From contig NZ_LMMA01000001.1 of assembly GCF_001422725.1 (NCBI RefSeq), positions 186,001 to 250,000 of the forward strand: a DNA stretch of 64,000 nt, in the 5' to 3' direction. The DNA comes from Flavobacterium sp. Leaf82 (lineage in GTDB: Bacteria > Bacteroidota > Bacteroidia > Flavobacteriales > Flavobacteriaceae). The notes below the pieces were generated by a model. It ran no database searches. It saw only the letters and a program-made list of their open reading frames with translations, and had not been told where the DNA came from. Below, piece after piece: positions 36,959-45,374 of this stretch; position 1 is the stretch's first letter; the number at the start of each line of letters is the position of its first letter. Made by a program: the position numbers and the translations under genes.

Positions 36959-39900
36959 CTATTTAAATTTTACAGTCAGACCAAATGCAACACTTCTGGT
37001 ACGAGGATAAATTCCTTTATCACCTCCAAAATTATCATTAGGGTCGCCACTTCCGCTTATGTTCAATTCCGGGTCAAGACCTGTATAATCTGTAATTAAT
37101 AATAAGTTGTTTCCTGTAAGTGAAAGTCGGATAGAGTCTACATATTTATCCGTAAAACGGAAAGTATATCCTGCAGTAACATTTTCTAAACGAACAAATG
37201 AACCATCTTCTAGCCATAAGTCAGAACCGTAAGGAGAAGTATAAATTCCTTCGTCAAGAGCACTTTCTAATACATTCGATTTACCTACATTTTCTAATCT
37301 GCTTAAATTAGAACGTAATCCATTGTAGATTTTATTTCCGCCTGAACCTCTGACTAATACAGATGTATCAAAGTTTTTGTATCGGTAAGATGGATTAAAA
37401 GCAAAAGTATACGTTGGCAAAGCAGAACCTGCATAGTAACGATCCGGACTTTTAACGCCCTGATCTATAATACCATTTCCGTCACGATCTTTTACTGTTT
37501 CGACATTGTTGTCATTTTTACCCGTATGTTCTAAGATATAAAATGCGCCAACTGGTTTTCCTTGTACCAAATAAGAATTTGCCGCTCCCCAGCCTACATA
37601 ATCTGTATTTAAAGGAATACCGTTAATGCTTCCGCTTAAATTAAGTACTTCATTTTTCATGAAAGAAACATTTCCGGCTAATGTCAGTGTACTGTTTTCG
37701 GTTTTAATAACATCATATGCAAGAGCAATCTCCAAACCTTTGTTTGAAATACTTCCTACGTTTGCTTTTATTTGGTTATAAGGATATGGAGGTTGAGGTA
37801 CCGTATAATCGAATAATAAATTATCTGTTGTAGAATCATAAACGTCTACACTACCTCTTAATCTATTGTTTAAAAGAGCAAAATCAAGCCCAATATTAGT
37901 TTGTTTTTTTGTTTCCCATTTCAAATCAGCATTTGCATTTTGAGTAATGTTGAAATTGGTAATAGGCATTCCTCCAAAATAAGTAGTTCCTGCGCTCCCC
38001 ACTAATGATAACGAAGTTTGTGGATAAAGGCCTTGTTGGTTACCTGTTTCACCGTATCCAACACGTAGTTTTAACTCATTAAACAAAGTCTGTGTCGCCA
38101 TAAACGATTCTTTGTTAATTTGCCATGCAACAGAAGCTGATGGGAAATTTCCCCATTTATTGTTTGCACCAAATACAGATGAACCATCACGTCTGATACT
38201 TGCCGTTACTAAATAACGATCTAATAAAGAGTAATTTAAGCGACCTAAATACGATACTAAAGTCCTGTCATTTTTATATGAAGAAATATCGCCAGACTGA
38301 ACTTTAGAAAAATCACCAAACTGAAGTGCGTTATACGTAGTTTTATCATTTATAAAGCCTCTTGCCTGCGCATAATTGCCCTGATAAGCCTGACTTTGCC
38401 ATTCGTATAAAGCCAATGCATTAAAGCTATGAATACCAAAAGTCTTTTTATAAATAAGACTTATATTGGTTAGTTTTTCGTTTTGTCTTTCGTTTTTAAT
38501 ATTTGCATATCCTTTTTGATCAATTGCCAGAGCATCTGTTGATTCTGCGGGCATAAAATATCCAATAGTTTTATTGGTTTTTCTCCAGCTTCCAAACCAG
38601 CCGGCAGAGAAACCTTTACCCAAATCCAATTCGGCTTTTAAACTTCCGAATAAATTATCATTTTGAGTTTCATTTGTAGCGGTTTGAGCCACTGCATAAG
38701 GATTTAAATATTGAAATACCGTTGGATCCGTATAATATTTTCCGTCAGTATTAAAAACAGGATCCGTTGGTCTCGCCAATAACGAATTTGTAATAAGGTT
38801 TGATTTATAAGAAACCGTTCCTACTTCGCCAATACTGCTTGTTACATTATTTACCCCAGTATTTAGATTAAAAGTTAATTTTAATTGGTCATTAAGAGCC
38901 AATTGTGTTGCCTGAATACGACCAATATATTTTTGATTGCTTGAGTTAATTACAACTCCATCTTGCAAAATTGCAGTTAGGGAAGCTCTGTAATTAAATT
39001 TATCTGTTCCGCCGCCAAAAGAAAGAGTGTGTGTTTGTGTGATTCCGGTTTGAGTCAAAAGGTCGTACCAGTCTGTATTTGAACCGTGATTTGCAGAAGC
39101 CGGAACACCAACACTTTGTGCAGTTTTCCACCATTGATTAGCATCTAACATGTCTAATTTTTTTGGAATAAAATCAATAGACGTAGAACCTATATATTCC
39201 ATAGTTGTTTTGCCTGCCTTATTTTTTTTAGTGGTTACAATGATAACTCCGGGAGCACCTCTTGAACCGTAAACTGCAGTTGCCGAAGCATCTTTAAGTA
39301 CATCAATGCTTTCAATTTCACTAGGCGGAACCTGATTCAATAAATCCATATTTCCCTGAATACCGTCAACGACAACAAGCGGATCGTTTCCTCCAATTAA
39401 AGAAGAAATACCACGAATACGAACACTTGGTCCTGAACCCGGTTCGCTCCCAATTTGAGTAATGTTTACACCGGCAGCTTTACCAGAAATTAATTGTAAC
39501 GGATTTACAATTGCTCCCTGATTCATATCTTTTGCAGCGATTGAAGAAACCGCACCTGTAACATCTTTTCTGGCTGTAGAACCGTAACCCACAACTACAA
39601 TTTCTTGTAAATCTGTAGCGTCAGGAATAAGCTGAATGTTGATAACGCTCTGGCTGGCAACAACTTTTTTCTCTTTATAACCCACAAAACTTACAATGAT
39701 TATTGCAGAACTGCTTTCGACAGTAAGCTTATATTTACCGTCAAAATCCGTTACCATTCCGTTTTTAGTTCCTTCCTCAAGAACCGAAGCTCCGGGCAAA
39801 GGCAAACCATTTTCATCAGTAATGATTCCACTTACGGTTTGTTTTTGATATTGAATATTTTGTGTTTTTAGTTCCGGTTTTTTAAGGATGATTTGAGTGT

Positions 39901-40231
39901 CCCTAACTTTAAATTCAGTTAAAGTTCCTTTAAAAAGTTTGTCTAAAACAATATTAATAGGCTGATCTTTTACAGAAATAGAAATCGTTCGGTCTAAGTC
40001 GATGTCATTCAATTTGTAAATAAACCTGAAATCTGTTTTTTGTTCTATGGTCTCAATAACCTTTTCGATGGTTGAATTGTTTAATTCAAGAGTTACTTTT
40101 GTTTTTTGGGCATAAGTATTTCCTCTAATATTAAACATGGCGACCAAAATAAGTAGTGTAGTTAGTTTCAATTTTAGGTCATTTTGGAACAATGAGTATA
40201 GGAACCCATTATTCTTAGATTTTTTTTTCAT
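36959..40231 (-). CDS. susC: SusC-family TonB-dependent glycan transporter with STN signalling domain
   Basis: The 1090-residue outer-membrane importer has an unusually long signal region (about 1-42), then an STN domain (about 45-115, VTLELNNSTIEKVIETIEQK), a carboxypeptidase-like CNA domain (about 128-210, ISGIITDENGLPLPGA style), a TonB plug (EIVVVGYGS; VVDGIQG; VLKDASATAVYGSRGAPGVI) and a 22-strand barrel. The STN domain is the signature of receptors that signal through an anti-sigma factor, and such a pair lies directly upstream. With the downstream amylases, the substrate is most likely starch-derived maltooligosaccharides. Confidence 0.95.
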   Translation of the reverse strand: MKKKSKNNGFLYSLFQNDLKLKLTTLLILVAMFNIRGNTYAQKTKVTLELNNSTIEKVIETIEQKTDFRFIYKLNDIDLDRTISISVKDQPINIVLDKLFKGTLTEFKVRDTQIILKKPELKTQNIQYQKQTVSGIITDENGLPLPGASVLEEGTKNGMVTDFDGKYKLTVESSSAIIIVSFVGYKEKKVVASQSVINIQLIPDATDLQEIVVVGYGSTARKDVTGAVSSIAAKDMNQGAIVNPLQLISGKAAGVNITQIGSEPGSGPSVRIRGISSLIGGNDPLVVVDGIQGNMDLLNQVPPSEIESIDVLKDASATAVYGSRGAPGVIIVTTKKNKAGKTTMEYIGSTSIDFIPKKLDMLDANQWWKTAQSVGVPASANHGSNTDWYDLLTQTGITQTHTLSFGGGTDKFNYRASLTAILQDGVVINSSNQKYIGRIQATQLALNDQLKLTFNLNTGVNNVTSSIGEVGTVSYKSNLITNSLLARPTDPVFNTDGKYYTDPTVFQYLNPYAVAQTATNETQNDNLFGSLKAELDLGKGFSAGWFGSWRKTNKTIGYFMPAESTDALAIDQKGYANIKNERQNEKLTNISLIYKKTFGIHSFNALALYEWQSQAYQGNYAQARGFINDKTTYNALQFGDFSKVQSGDISSYKNDRTLVSYLGRLNYSLLDRYLVTASIRRDGSSVFGANNKWGNFPSASVAWQINKESFMATQTLFNELKLRVGYGETGNQQGLYPQTSLSLVGSAGTTYFGGMPITNFNITQNANADLKWETKKQTNIGLDFALLNNRLRGSVDVYDSTTDNLLFDYTVPQPPYPYNQIKANVGSISNKGLEIALAYDVIKTENSTLTLAGNVSFMKNEVLNLSGSINGIPLNTDYVGWGAANSYLVQGKPVGAFYILEHTGKNDNNVETVKDRDGNGIIDQGVKSPDRYYAGSALPTYTFAFNPSYRYKNFDTSVLVRGSGGNKIYNGLRSNLSRLENVGKSNVLESALDEGIYTSPYGSDLWLEDGSFVRLENVTAGYTFRFTDKYVDSIRLSLTGNNLLLITDYTGLDPELNISGSGDPNDNFGGDKGIYPRTRSVAFGLTVKFK

Positions 40232-40279
40232 AATTTTGTTAATTGATTGTAGTTAATTCGTTATATTCAATCACTTAGT

Positions 40280-40312
40280 AAATCGGAAATTGTTCGCAGC
40301 TCTTTCCGATTT
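40280..40312 (-). promoter_or_regulatory. Hairpin in the FecR-susC spacer
   Basis: AAATCGGAAA (40280-40289) pairs with TTTCCGATTT (40303-40312). In the minus direction the stem is preceded by A residues and has no long T tail, so it is either a weak attenuator between the anti-sigma gene and susC or a 5' leader structure. It may lower readthrough into susC. Confidence 0.5.
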
Positions 40313-40361
40313 TTTTATTCCTTGAATTTTATTCTTTCATTTTTCTTCATGTTTTTAGTGG

Positions 40362-41540
40362 TTATTTAATTAGTATTTGATTGTTTTTTATGGTATAATT
40401 TATGCCATGAATGTCATTAAAATAGCTCATAACTTTTTCTATAGATTCATCGCTAAAACTTGCATTGAATTTTTCGCTGGCTAGTTTTTCATTTTTGTTT
40501 ACAATTGTAACATTATAGCGTCTTTCAAGTTTTGTAATTATATTTTTGAAAGTCATATTTCTAAAAGTCAAACCGCCATTAATCCATGAAGTATAAATAT
40601 CAGTGATTACAGGTTTGGTAGAAATTAGTGTGTTTTCTTTATTAAAACTTCCTCTGTAACCGGGTTTTAAAATGGTATTTTTTGCAGCGTCAAATTCTTC
40701 ATTCGTACGATACATTCCAACAGAACCTTCTACTAAAACCACATCTGTTGCAGCATCTTCAGGATAATTAGAAACGTTGAAATGAGTTCCCAGAACACGC
40801 ACATTCAAGGCATCGGCATTTACTATAAAAGGATGTTTTTTATCTTTGGCAACATCAAAAAAAGCTTCACCATCAAGAAATACCTGTCTGTTTTCGCCGG
40901 CAATAAATTTTACAGGATATTTTAGTGTTGTTCCGGAGTTAAGATGCACAAGGGTTCCGTCAGACAATTGCAATCTGAATTTTTTGCCATACGGAATTTT
41001 GATTGTATTGTAAGTTACTTTCTCCAGATCAGTATTATTGTCGTAAACAATTTTGTCTCCATCCTGATTTCCAACTACATTTCCGTCAGCATCTTTCACG
41101 ACAACTTTATTGTTTTCGGATATGATTTGCGTATTTCCATTTTCTAATTGCAAGACGATGTCAGTACTTTTAAAATCAAATTTTGGCTGAGGTTTAGTAG
41201 TAAAAGCTCCTTTTTGATAAGCAAATCCAATTCCGAATAGAACGACCACAGAAGCTGCAATTGAAATATACTTTCTGAAATTTGATTTTTTAGGAGTAAT
41301 TTCTATCACAGTTTCCTCTTCTTTTGTGTTTGCGAGAATAGAAGCAAAAATAGAATCTGCGGTTTGCTGATTCATTTTGGGCATTTCGCTCAAAAGATTT
41401 TGAATGTCTTCTACTGAAGGAAAATCATCCGTAAGTTTATTTTTTTTGTAATAGGCAATTACCTCGTTTGTTTCTTCGGGTGTACATTGGTTTAAAACAA
41501 ACTTTTGCAAAAGGTTTTTTATTTCAGAATTTGAATTCAT
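40362..41540 (-). CDS. FecR-family anti-sigma factor
   Basis: The 392-residue inner-membrane regulator has a cytoplasmic N-terminal part (about 1-85) that should hold the sigma factor. One membrane helix follows near 88-106 (YISIAASVVVLFGIGFAYQ). The periplasmic FecR domain (about 170-275, with LSDGTLVHLNSGTTLKYP and FLDGEAFFDVAKDKKHPF) comes next, and a C-terminal STN-like/DUF4974 domain (GLTFRNMTFKNIITKLERRY) ends the protein. It would pass the signal from SusC to the sigma factor at 41983-42546. It precedes susC by 130 bp on the same strand. Confidence 0.95.
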   Translation of the reverse strand: MNSNSEIKNLLQKFVLNQCTPEETNEVIAYYKKNKLTDDFPSVEDIQNLLSEMPKMNQQTADSIFASILANTKEEETVIEITPKKSNFRKYISIAASVVVLFGIGFAYQKGAFTTKPQPKFDFKSTDIVLQLENGNTQIISENNKVVVKDADGNVVGNQDGDKIVYDNNTDLEKVTYNTIKIPYGKKFRLQLSDGTLVHLNSGTTLKYPVKFIAGENRQVFLDGEAFFDVAKDKKHPFIVNADALNVRVLGTHFNVSNYPEDAATDVVLVEGSVGMYRTNEEFDAAKNTILKPGYRGSFNKENTLISTKPVITDIYTSWINGGLTFRNMTFKNIITKLERRYNVTIVNKNEKLASEKFNASFSDESIEKVMSYFNDIHGINYTIKNNQILIK

Positions 41541-41589
41541 TACGAATTGATTTTAGGGCTGGGTTTTATATAATACAGTTGAAAGCAAA

Positions 41590-41604
41590 TTGAGTACTAC
41601 TCAA
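41590..41604. promoter_or_regulatory. 15-bp palindrome upstream of the anti-sigma gene
   Basis: TTGAGTA-C-TACTCAA is a perfect odd-length palindrome starting 50 bp upstream of the FecR-type start codon. Its place suggests an operator or promoter part; the binding factor is unknown. Confidence 0.4.
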
Positions 41605-41767
41605 ACGTTGTAATTTTTTTAATTTTAACATTTGTATGTACGATTATTGCATGGGTAAAACTCGTTAAGTGCTGATTTTGTTGATATTTTTTGATTGAAA
41701 CTTTAAAAGTATATATTTTAATATTTTTTAAATTCTAGGGGTTTTTTAGGCTCAAGAAGTTGTTTTG

Positions 41768-41863
41768 TCATTTCGACGGAGGAGAAATCACACTAGAAAA
41801 TCGACAAAGATTGGTGCTTTTAGGAGCGGAATAACGAGTGTGATTTCTCCTCCGTCGAAATGA
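41768..41863. repeat. 27-bp perfect inverted repeat between sigma and anti-sigma genes
   Basis: The arms 41768-41794 and 41837-41863 are perfect reverse complements (TCATTTCGACGGAGGAGA outward) with a 42-bp centre. It lies in the 442-bp gap 41541-41982, which also holds the sigma-gene terminator and the palindrome at 41590. Nothing else is seen there. It looks like an inserted dispersed element. Confidence 0.85.
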
Positions 41864-41932
41864 AAAGATTGTGGTAATTTGGATTCAGAAGAATTTCCCA
41901 TTTATATTAAGCTCTTTCGCTTAAGCACAAAA

Positions 41933-41957
41933 AAAATCACCCGAAAAGAGTGATTTT
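41933..41957 (-). terminator. Terminator of the ECF sigma gene
   Basis: AAAATCAC (41933-41940) pairs with GTGATTTT (41950-41957), with A/T flanks, 25 bp after the stop codon. It implies that sigma and anti-sigma genes are transcribed separately. Confidence 0.75.
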
Positions 41958-41982
41958 AATGGTTAACATTTGGTTTTTTGGT

Positions 41983-42546
41983 TTAGATAATTTCATCATG
42001 AACGTGAAAAAAGACTCGCATCGATTCTAATGCTTTGCTCATTTGGTTCCTGACGGTATTGATAGAGATGCCGAGTTCCTGGCTTATTTCTTCGTAACTC
42101 ATGCCTTTTTTTCGGGACATCTTAAAAATTTGCTTTCGTTTAGGCGGTAATTTATTCATGGCTTCCTTTCGTAGCTTTTTGCAATCGGCTTCCCGAATAG
42201 AGTAATCGCCATAATCATGCGATTTCTGACTTTCATAAAAAATTTCTTCTTTAAGCAAGGCGTCATTTGCTGCCTTATTCAAAAAATTAAAAGCCTGATT
42301 TCTGGCAATAGTAAAAATATAAGCTTTGAATGATTGTTCAAGATTCAAGTTCTCACGATGTTGCCAGACTTTCATAAAAACATCCTGTACATTCTCTTCA
42401 GCAGCTTCTTTTGATTTTAATAAACTAATGCTATAACCATAGATATCCTGATAGTATAAATCAAAAAGTTTACGAAATGCTTTTTCGTTGCCGTTTTTGA
42501 GTTCACTCACCAATATTTTTTCGTTATGGTCTGTTGTTTCTAACAT
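41983..42546 (-). CDS. ECF sigma factor (FecI-like, sigma-70 family)
   Basis: The 187-residue alternative sigma factor has region 2 at about 20-90 (AFRKLFDLYYQDIYGYSISLL; VFMKVWQHRENL; AYIFTIARNQAFNFL) and region 4 at about 130-182 (LPPKRKQIFKMSRKKGMSYEEISQELGIS with its helix-turn-helix). There are no regions 1 or 3, as is usual for ECF factors. With the FecR-type gene downstream and the STN-bearing SusC it forms a three-part cell-surface signalling chain that should switch on the starch locus. A clear housekeeping-type promoter precedes it. Confidence 0.95.
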   Translation of the reverse strand: MLETTDHNEKILVSELKNGNEKAFRKLFDLYYQDIYGYSISLLKSKEAAEENVQDVFMKVWQHRENLNLEQSFKAYIFTIARNQAFNFLNKAANDALLKEEIFYESQKSHDYGDYSIREADCKKLRKEAMNKLPPKRKQIFKMSRKKGMSYEEISQELGISINTVRNQMSKALESMRVFFHVHDEII

Positions 42547-42625
42547 TAATTTAATTAGTCTTTATTTAATTCTAATTATATTATGATACTATCAAAATGG
42601 GTACTCTAATTTACTGACTGGTTAG

Positions 42626-42654
42626 CAAATATATAAAAATATTATTCGCAACAA
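42626..42654 (-). promoter_or_regulatory. Flavobacterium-type promoter of the ECF sigma gene
   Basis: On the minus strand TTG (42654-42652), an 18-bp spacer and TATATTTG (42633-42626) fit the TTG-N17-23-TAnnTTTG consensus, with an 80-bp leader before the ATG. The 387-bp gap 42547-42933 also holds the terminator at 42849-42886 and nothing else recognisable. Confidence 0.65.
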
Positions 42655-42848
42655 ATTTTATTAAAAAAAACTTAATTCTATTTTTTTTAATAAAATAACT
42701 GCTGAATGCCAGTAAAGGTATTGGTAAATGGCTTTTTATCAAGTCTATATAATTTTGCCTGATATTTTATAAATTAATTATTCTCTTGTGTCTTTATTGA
42801 GAATATTCTTATTGTAGCTATTATTAAATGACAATTTGGTAATAAGAA

Positions 42849-42886
42849 AATCCCTGTATCTTTCTTTACAGAATGATACAGGGATT
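42849..42886 (-). terminator. Terminator of the ACT-domain gene
   Basis: AATCCCTGTATC (42849-42860) pairs perfectly with 42875-42886, 48 bp after the stop codon of the minus-strand gene. Confidence 0.8.
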
Positions 42887-42933
42887 ATATATAATTAGAT
42901 AGAATTTGAGTATTCTTATCTGTTCTAAAATGA

Positions 42934-43590
42934 TTAGTTTTTCAAGTCTTTAATTACTTTAAAAGCAACATCAACCTGATCTTCACCAACTAAAATGGTA
43001 AATTCGTTTGAAGTAGAAATTACCTCATTAATAATAATTCCTTCCCACGCTAAACGTTGAAAAATGAAATAATAGATACCTGGAACCACAATATTTTCTT
43101 TTGGTAATTTTACAGTAATAGATGCCAGATTATCTAATTTCTGAATTAATTTTTCACGCATAAAATGTTTCTCAACCAAATGGTTTACACTGCTGCTAAC
43201 CACGATGTTAGTTTCGTTTACGCCACGTGATGAAGTATAAAATATATCTGATAAAGCATTAATATCAGAAATTAAATCAGCTTGTTTGTTTAGAACAGTT
43301 TCAGAAGCTGCAAAAGTGTAATCCGTTAATTCAGAGCGAACAGTTATTTCGCCAATATTCTTGATTACCTTATTTATTTTATGATTCAATTTAAAATCCA
43401 ATTCTTCTGTAAGTCGTTTTAGAGACATTACAACAGCGCCTTGTTTCACTTCTTTACCAAATTCACTTTCTAATTCGGTCATAATGTTCCGGGAAAGCGA
43501 CGTCAGGTTGATAATTCCAAGCGATAACGCATTTAATAAAAAGGGTTTTGTTTTGATGTAATTTTCGACGATAGAAGAAACGGTTTTCAT
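42934..43590 (-). CDS. ACT-domain protein, often labelled aspartate kinase-like
   Basis: The 218-residue cytoplasmic protein consists of an N-terminal helical part that looks like a small DNA- or protein-binding domain (VENYIKTKPFLLNALSLGIIN; REIs such as LSRNIMTELESEFG), followed by two ACT-like repeats (about 78-145 and 150-218; ASITVKLPKENIVVPGIYYF, then FTILVGEDQVDVAFKVI). There is no kinase domain, so the common database name aspartate kinase would be misleading. ACT pairs usually bind amino acids; an amino-acid-sensing regulator is an inference. Confidence 0.7.
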   Translation of the reverse strand: MKTVSSIVENYIKTKPFLLNALSLGIINLTSLSRNIMTELESEFGKEVKQGAVVMSLKRLTEELDFKLNHKINKVIKNIGEITVRSELTDYTFAASETVLNKQADLISDINALSDIFYTSSRGVNETNIVVSSSVNHLVEKHFMREKLIQKLDNLASITVKLPKENIVVPGIYYFIFQRLAWEGIIINEVISTSNEFTILVGEDQVDVAFKVIKDLKN

Positions 43591-43657
43591 AGTTTTTTTT
43601 CTTTTTTTTTGTAACTTAATTGTGCTGGTTTAGTTATAGAGGTGTTATAAATCTTCG

Positions 43658-43688
43658 CAAATATAAATAAAAAAACAATTTGTTACAA
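43658..43688 (-). promoter_or_regulatory. Flavobacterium-type promoter of the ACT-domain gene
   Basis: On the minus strand TTG (43688-43686), a 20-bp spacer and TATATTTG (43665-43658) fit the consensus; the leader is about 65 bp. Confidence 0.55.
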
Positions 43689-43709
43689 ATATAACAATAA
43701 AAAATTATG

Positions 43710-44069
43710 TTAAAAATGGTAAAAAGCATCTGTAAGATGTTCAATTGCAAATGTTTCGCCATTTCTATGGATTGCGATGATGTCAAATCTTACATCAAAA
43801 TCTATATCCCTATAGTTTATGTAGGCATTTACTGCTTTTATCAGCAGCTGAATTTTTTTTGGTTTAACAAAATCTTGCGGAGCACCAAAATCTAAACTAG
43901 ATCTTGTTTTTACTTCTACGATGGCTAAAACAGAGTCTTTTTGGGCGATAATATCTATTTCGGCCTTCTGAAAAGTCCAATTTCGTTCTAAAATTTTATA
44001 ACCTTCTTTTTGGAGATATTCTACAGCAAGTTCTTCACCTTTTTTTCCGAGTTCATTATGTTCAGCCAT
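43710..44069 (-). CDS. YraN-family (UPF0102) putative endonuclease
   Basis: The 119-residue protein has a restriction-endonuclease-like fold. The catalytic pattern is readable as Glu (GEELAVEYLQ), Asp in AEIDIIAQ and the VEVK core (AIVEVKTRSS), all of which are kept. Length is typical. The family is linked to recombination or repair, but its substrate is not settled. It is followed by the ACT-domain gene 119 bp downstream on the same strand. Confidence 0.9.
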   Translation of the reverse strand: MAEHNELGKKGEELAVEYLQKEGYKILERNWTFQKAEIDIIAQKDSVLAIVEVKTRSSLDFGAPQDFVKPKKIQLLIKAVNAYINYRDIDFDVRFDIIAIHRNGETFAIEHLTDAFYHF

Positions 44070-44135
44070 ATTTTTTTAGTTTTCAGTCTCAGTTTTTCAG
44101 TATTAGTTAGATATATGTTAGAAATGTAGATACAC

Positions 44136-44193
44136 GCAAAGGCACAAAGTCGCAAAGCCTGATTGTACAGCTTTGTGACTTTGCGTCTTTACG
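44136..44193. repeat. GCAAAG-type imperfect inverted repeat
   Basis: The sequences GCAAAGGCACAAAGTCGCAAAGC-like (from 44136) and GCTTTGTGACTTTGCG (44170-44185) pair imperfectly across a short loop. The words match those of the nested repeat at 18625-18769, so this is probably another copy of that family between yraN and the carboxypeptidase gene. Confidence 0.6.
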
Positions 44194-44246
44194 AAAAATT
44201 ATGTTGTGGTATTTTTTCTTATTTAAAAGAAAACAGAATCAGGTAA

Positions 44247-45251
44247 TTATTTTTGAAAAGAAACAGTACTTCCGGTTTCATTTACTTCTATAGAAATGGT
44301 ACTTCCCATTATCAAAGCTCTATTATCCTGAATATGTCCTGCCGGAAAGTTAAAGATTACCGGAATATTGTATTTTTTAGTAACATCGTCTACTATTTCG
44401 ACTGCGTTTTTGCCCCACGGAACTTCGTTGTCTTTCATTTTCGTCATTCCGCCAACGATAATTCCTTTCAGGTTTTCGATACAGCCATTGCGTCTAAGAT
44501 TCATCATCATACGATCAATATGATAAAGATATTCATCAAGATCTTCGATAAATAAAATTTTATCCTTGCAGTCAATTGCTGATGGAGATCCTAATAAACT
44601 ATATAAAATAGATAAATTTCCGCCCACTAATTCACCCGTTGCTTTACCAAAACGATTCATTTTGTCCGGACCAATTGTATAGGATAATGGTTCGCCAAAC
44701 AAACTTGATTTCATTGAGCTAATAGCGGCAGGAGTGGCACGCGGAATCGTAACAGGCATTACGCCATGAATCGATTTATATCCCATTGTGTTTAAATGAT
44801 TGTGTAAAACTGTCACATCACTAAACCCTATAATCCATTTGGGATGTTGCTTAAATTTTGTAAAATCAAGTAAATCAATCATTCTTACAGTTCCATATCC
44901 GCCACGAACACACCAGATTGCCTTAATATTAGGATTGTCTAATTGATGCTGAAAATCGGCAGCACGCTGTTCATCAGTTCCGGCAAGCTGATTAAAATCA
45001 AGTCCGATCGAGGTTCCTACAACAGCTTCTAAACCCCAGCTTTTTAGTAAATCAATAGTTGGTTTTAAGTTATCATCGATATTTTTTCTGGCAGTTGCTA
45101 AAATGGCAACAGTATCTCCTTTTTGTAAATAGGGTGGTGTTATCATGTTTTGTTGAGATTGACAATTGAATGAATGCAAAGCAAAAATAAGGAATATGAA
45201 TGTACAATGAGAAAAGTAATTCTTGAAGTTCTGGATTGGGCTCATTTTCAT
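44247..45251 (-). CDS. LD-carboxypeptidase (S66 family)
   Basis: The 334-residue serine peptidase removes the terminal D-alanine from tetrapeptide muropeptides in cell-wall recycling. The family triad can be placed at Ser144 (IGFSDVT), Glu236 (LFIEDLD) and His306 (PAGHIQDN); the RGGYG loop is at 116-120. An N-terminal hydrophobic segment (about 13-31, ending FNCQSQ) suggests export or a lipid anchor at Cys30, unlike the cytoplasmic E. coli LdcA. A second ATG at 45245 is also possible. A -7 element TATATTTG lies at 45283-45290. Confidence 0.9.
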   Translation of the reverse strand: MKMSPIQNFKNYFSHCTFIFLIFALHSFNCQSQQNMITPPYLQKGDTVAILATARKNIDDNLKPTIDLLKSWGLEAVVGTSIGLDFNQLAGTDEQRAADFQHQLDNPNIKAIWCVRGGYGTVRMIDLLDFTKFKQHPKWIIGFSDVTVLHNHLNTMGYKSIHGVMPVTIPRATPAAISSMKSSLFGEPLSYTIGPDKMNRFGKATGELVGGNLSILYSLLGSPSAIDCKDKILFIEDLDEYLYHIDRMMMNLRRNGCIENLKGIIVGGMTKMKDNEVPWGKNAVEIVDDVTKKYNIPVIFNFPAGHIQDNRALIMGSTISIEVNETGSTVSFQK

Positions 45252-45282
45252 AGTTTCTTTGCTAGTTCATTATAAAGGTAAA

Positions 45283-45290
45283 CAAATATA
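45283..45290 (-). promoter_or_regulatory. -7 element of the LD-carboxypeptidase gene
   Basis: TATATTTG on the minus strand fits TAnnTTTG and is 31 bp before the ATG. No TTG at the normal spacing. Confidence 0.45.
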
Positions 45291-45374
45291 GAAATTTAAA
45301 AAATTAAAATAATTAGAAAATTCTTACAAATAGATTAATTTACTTAAATTGAACTTTTTAAAATATCAAAATTC

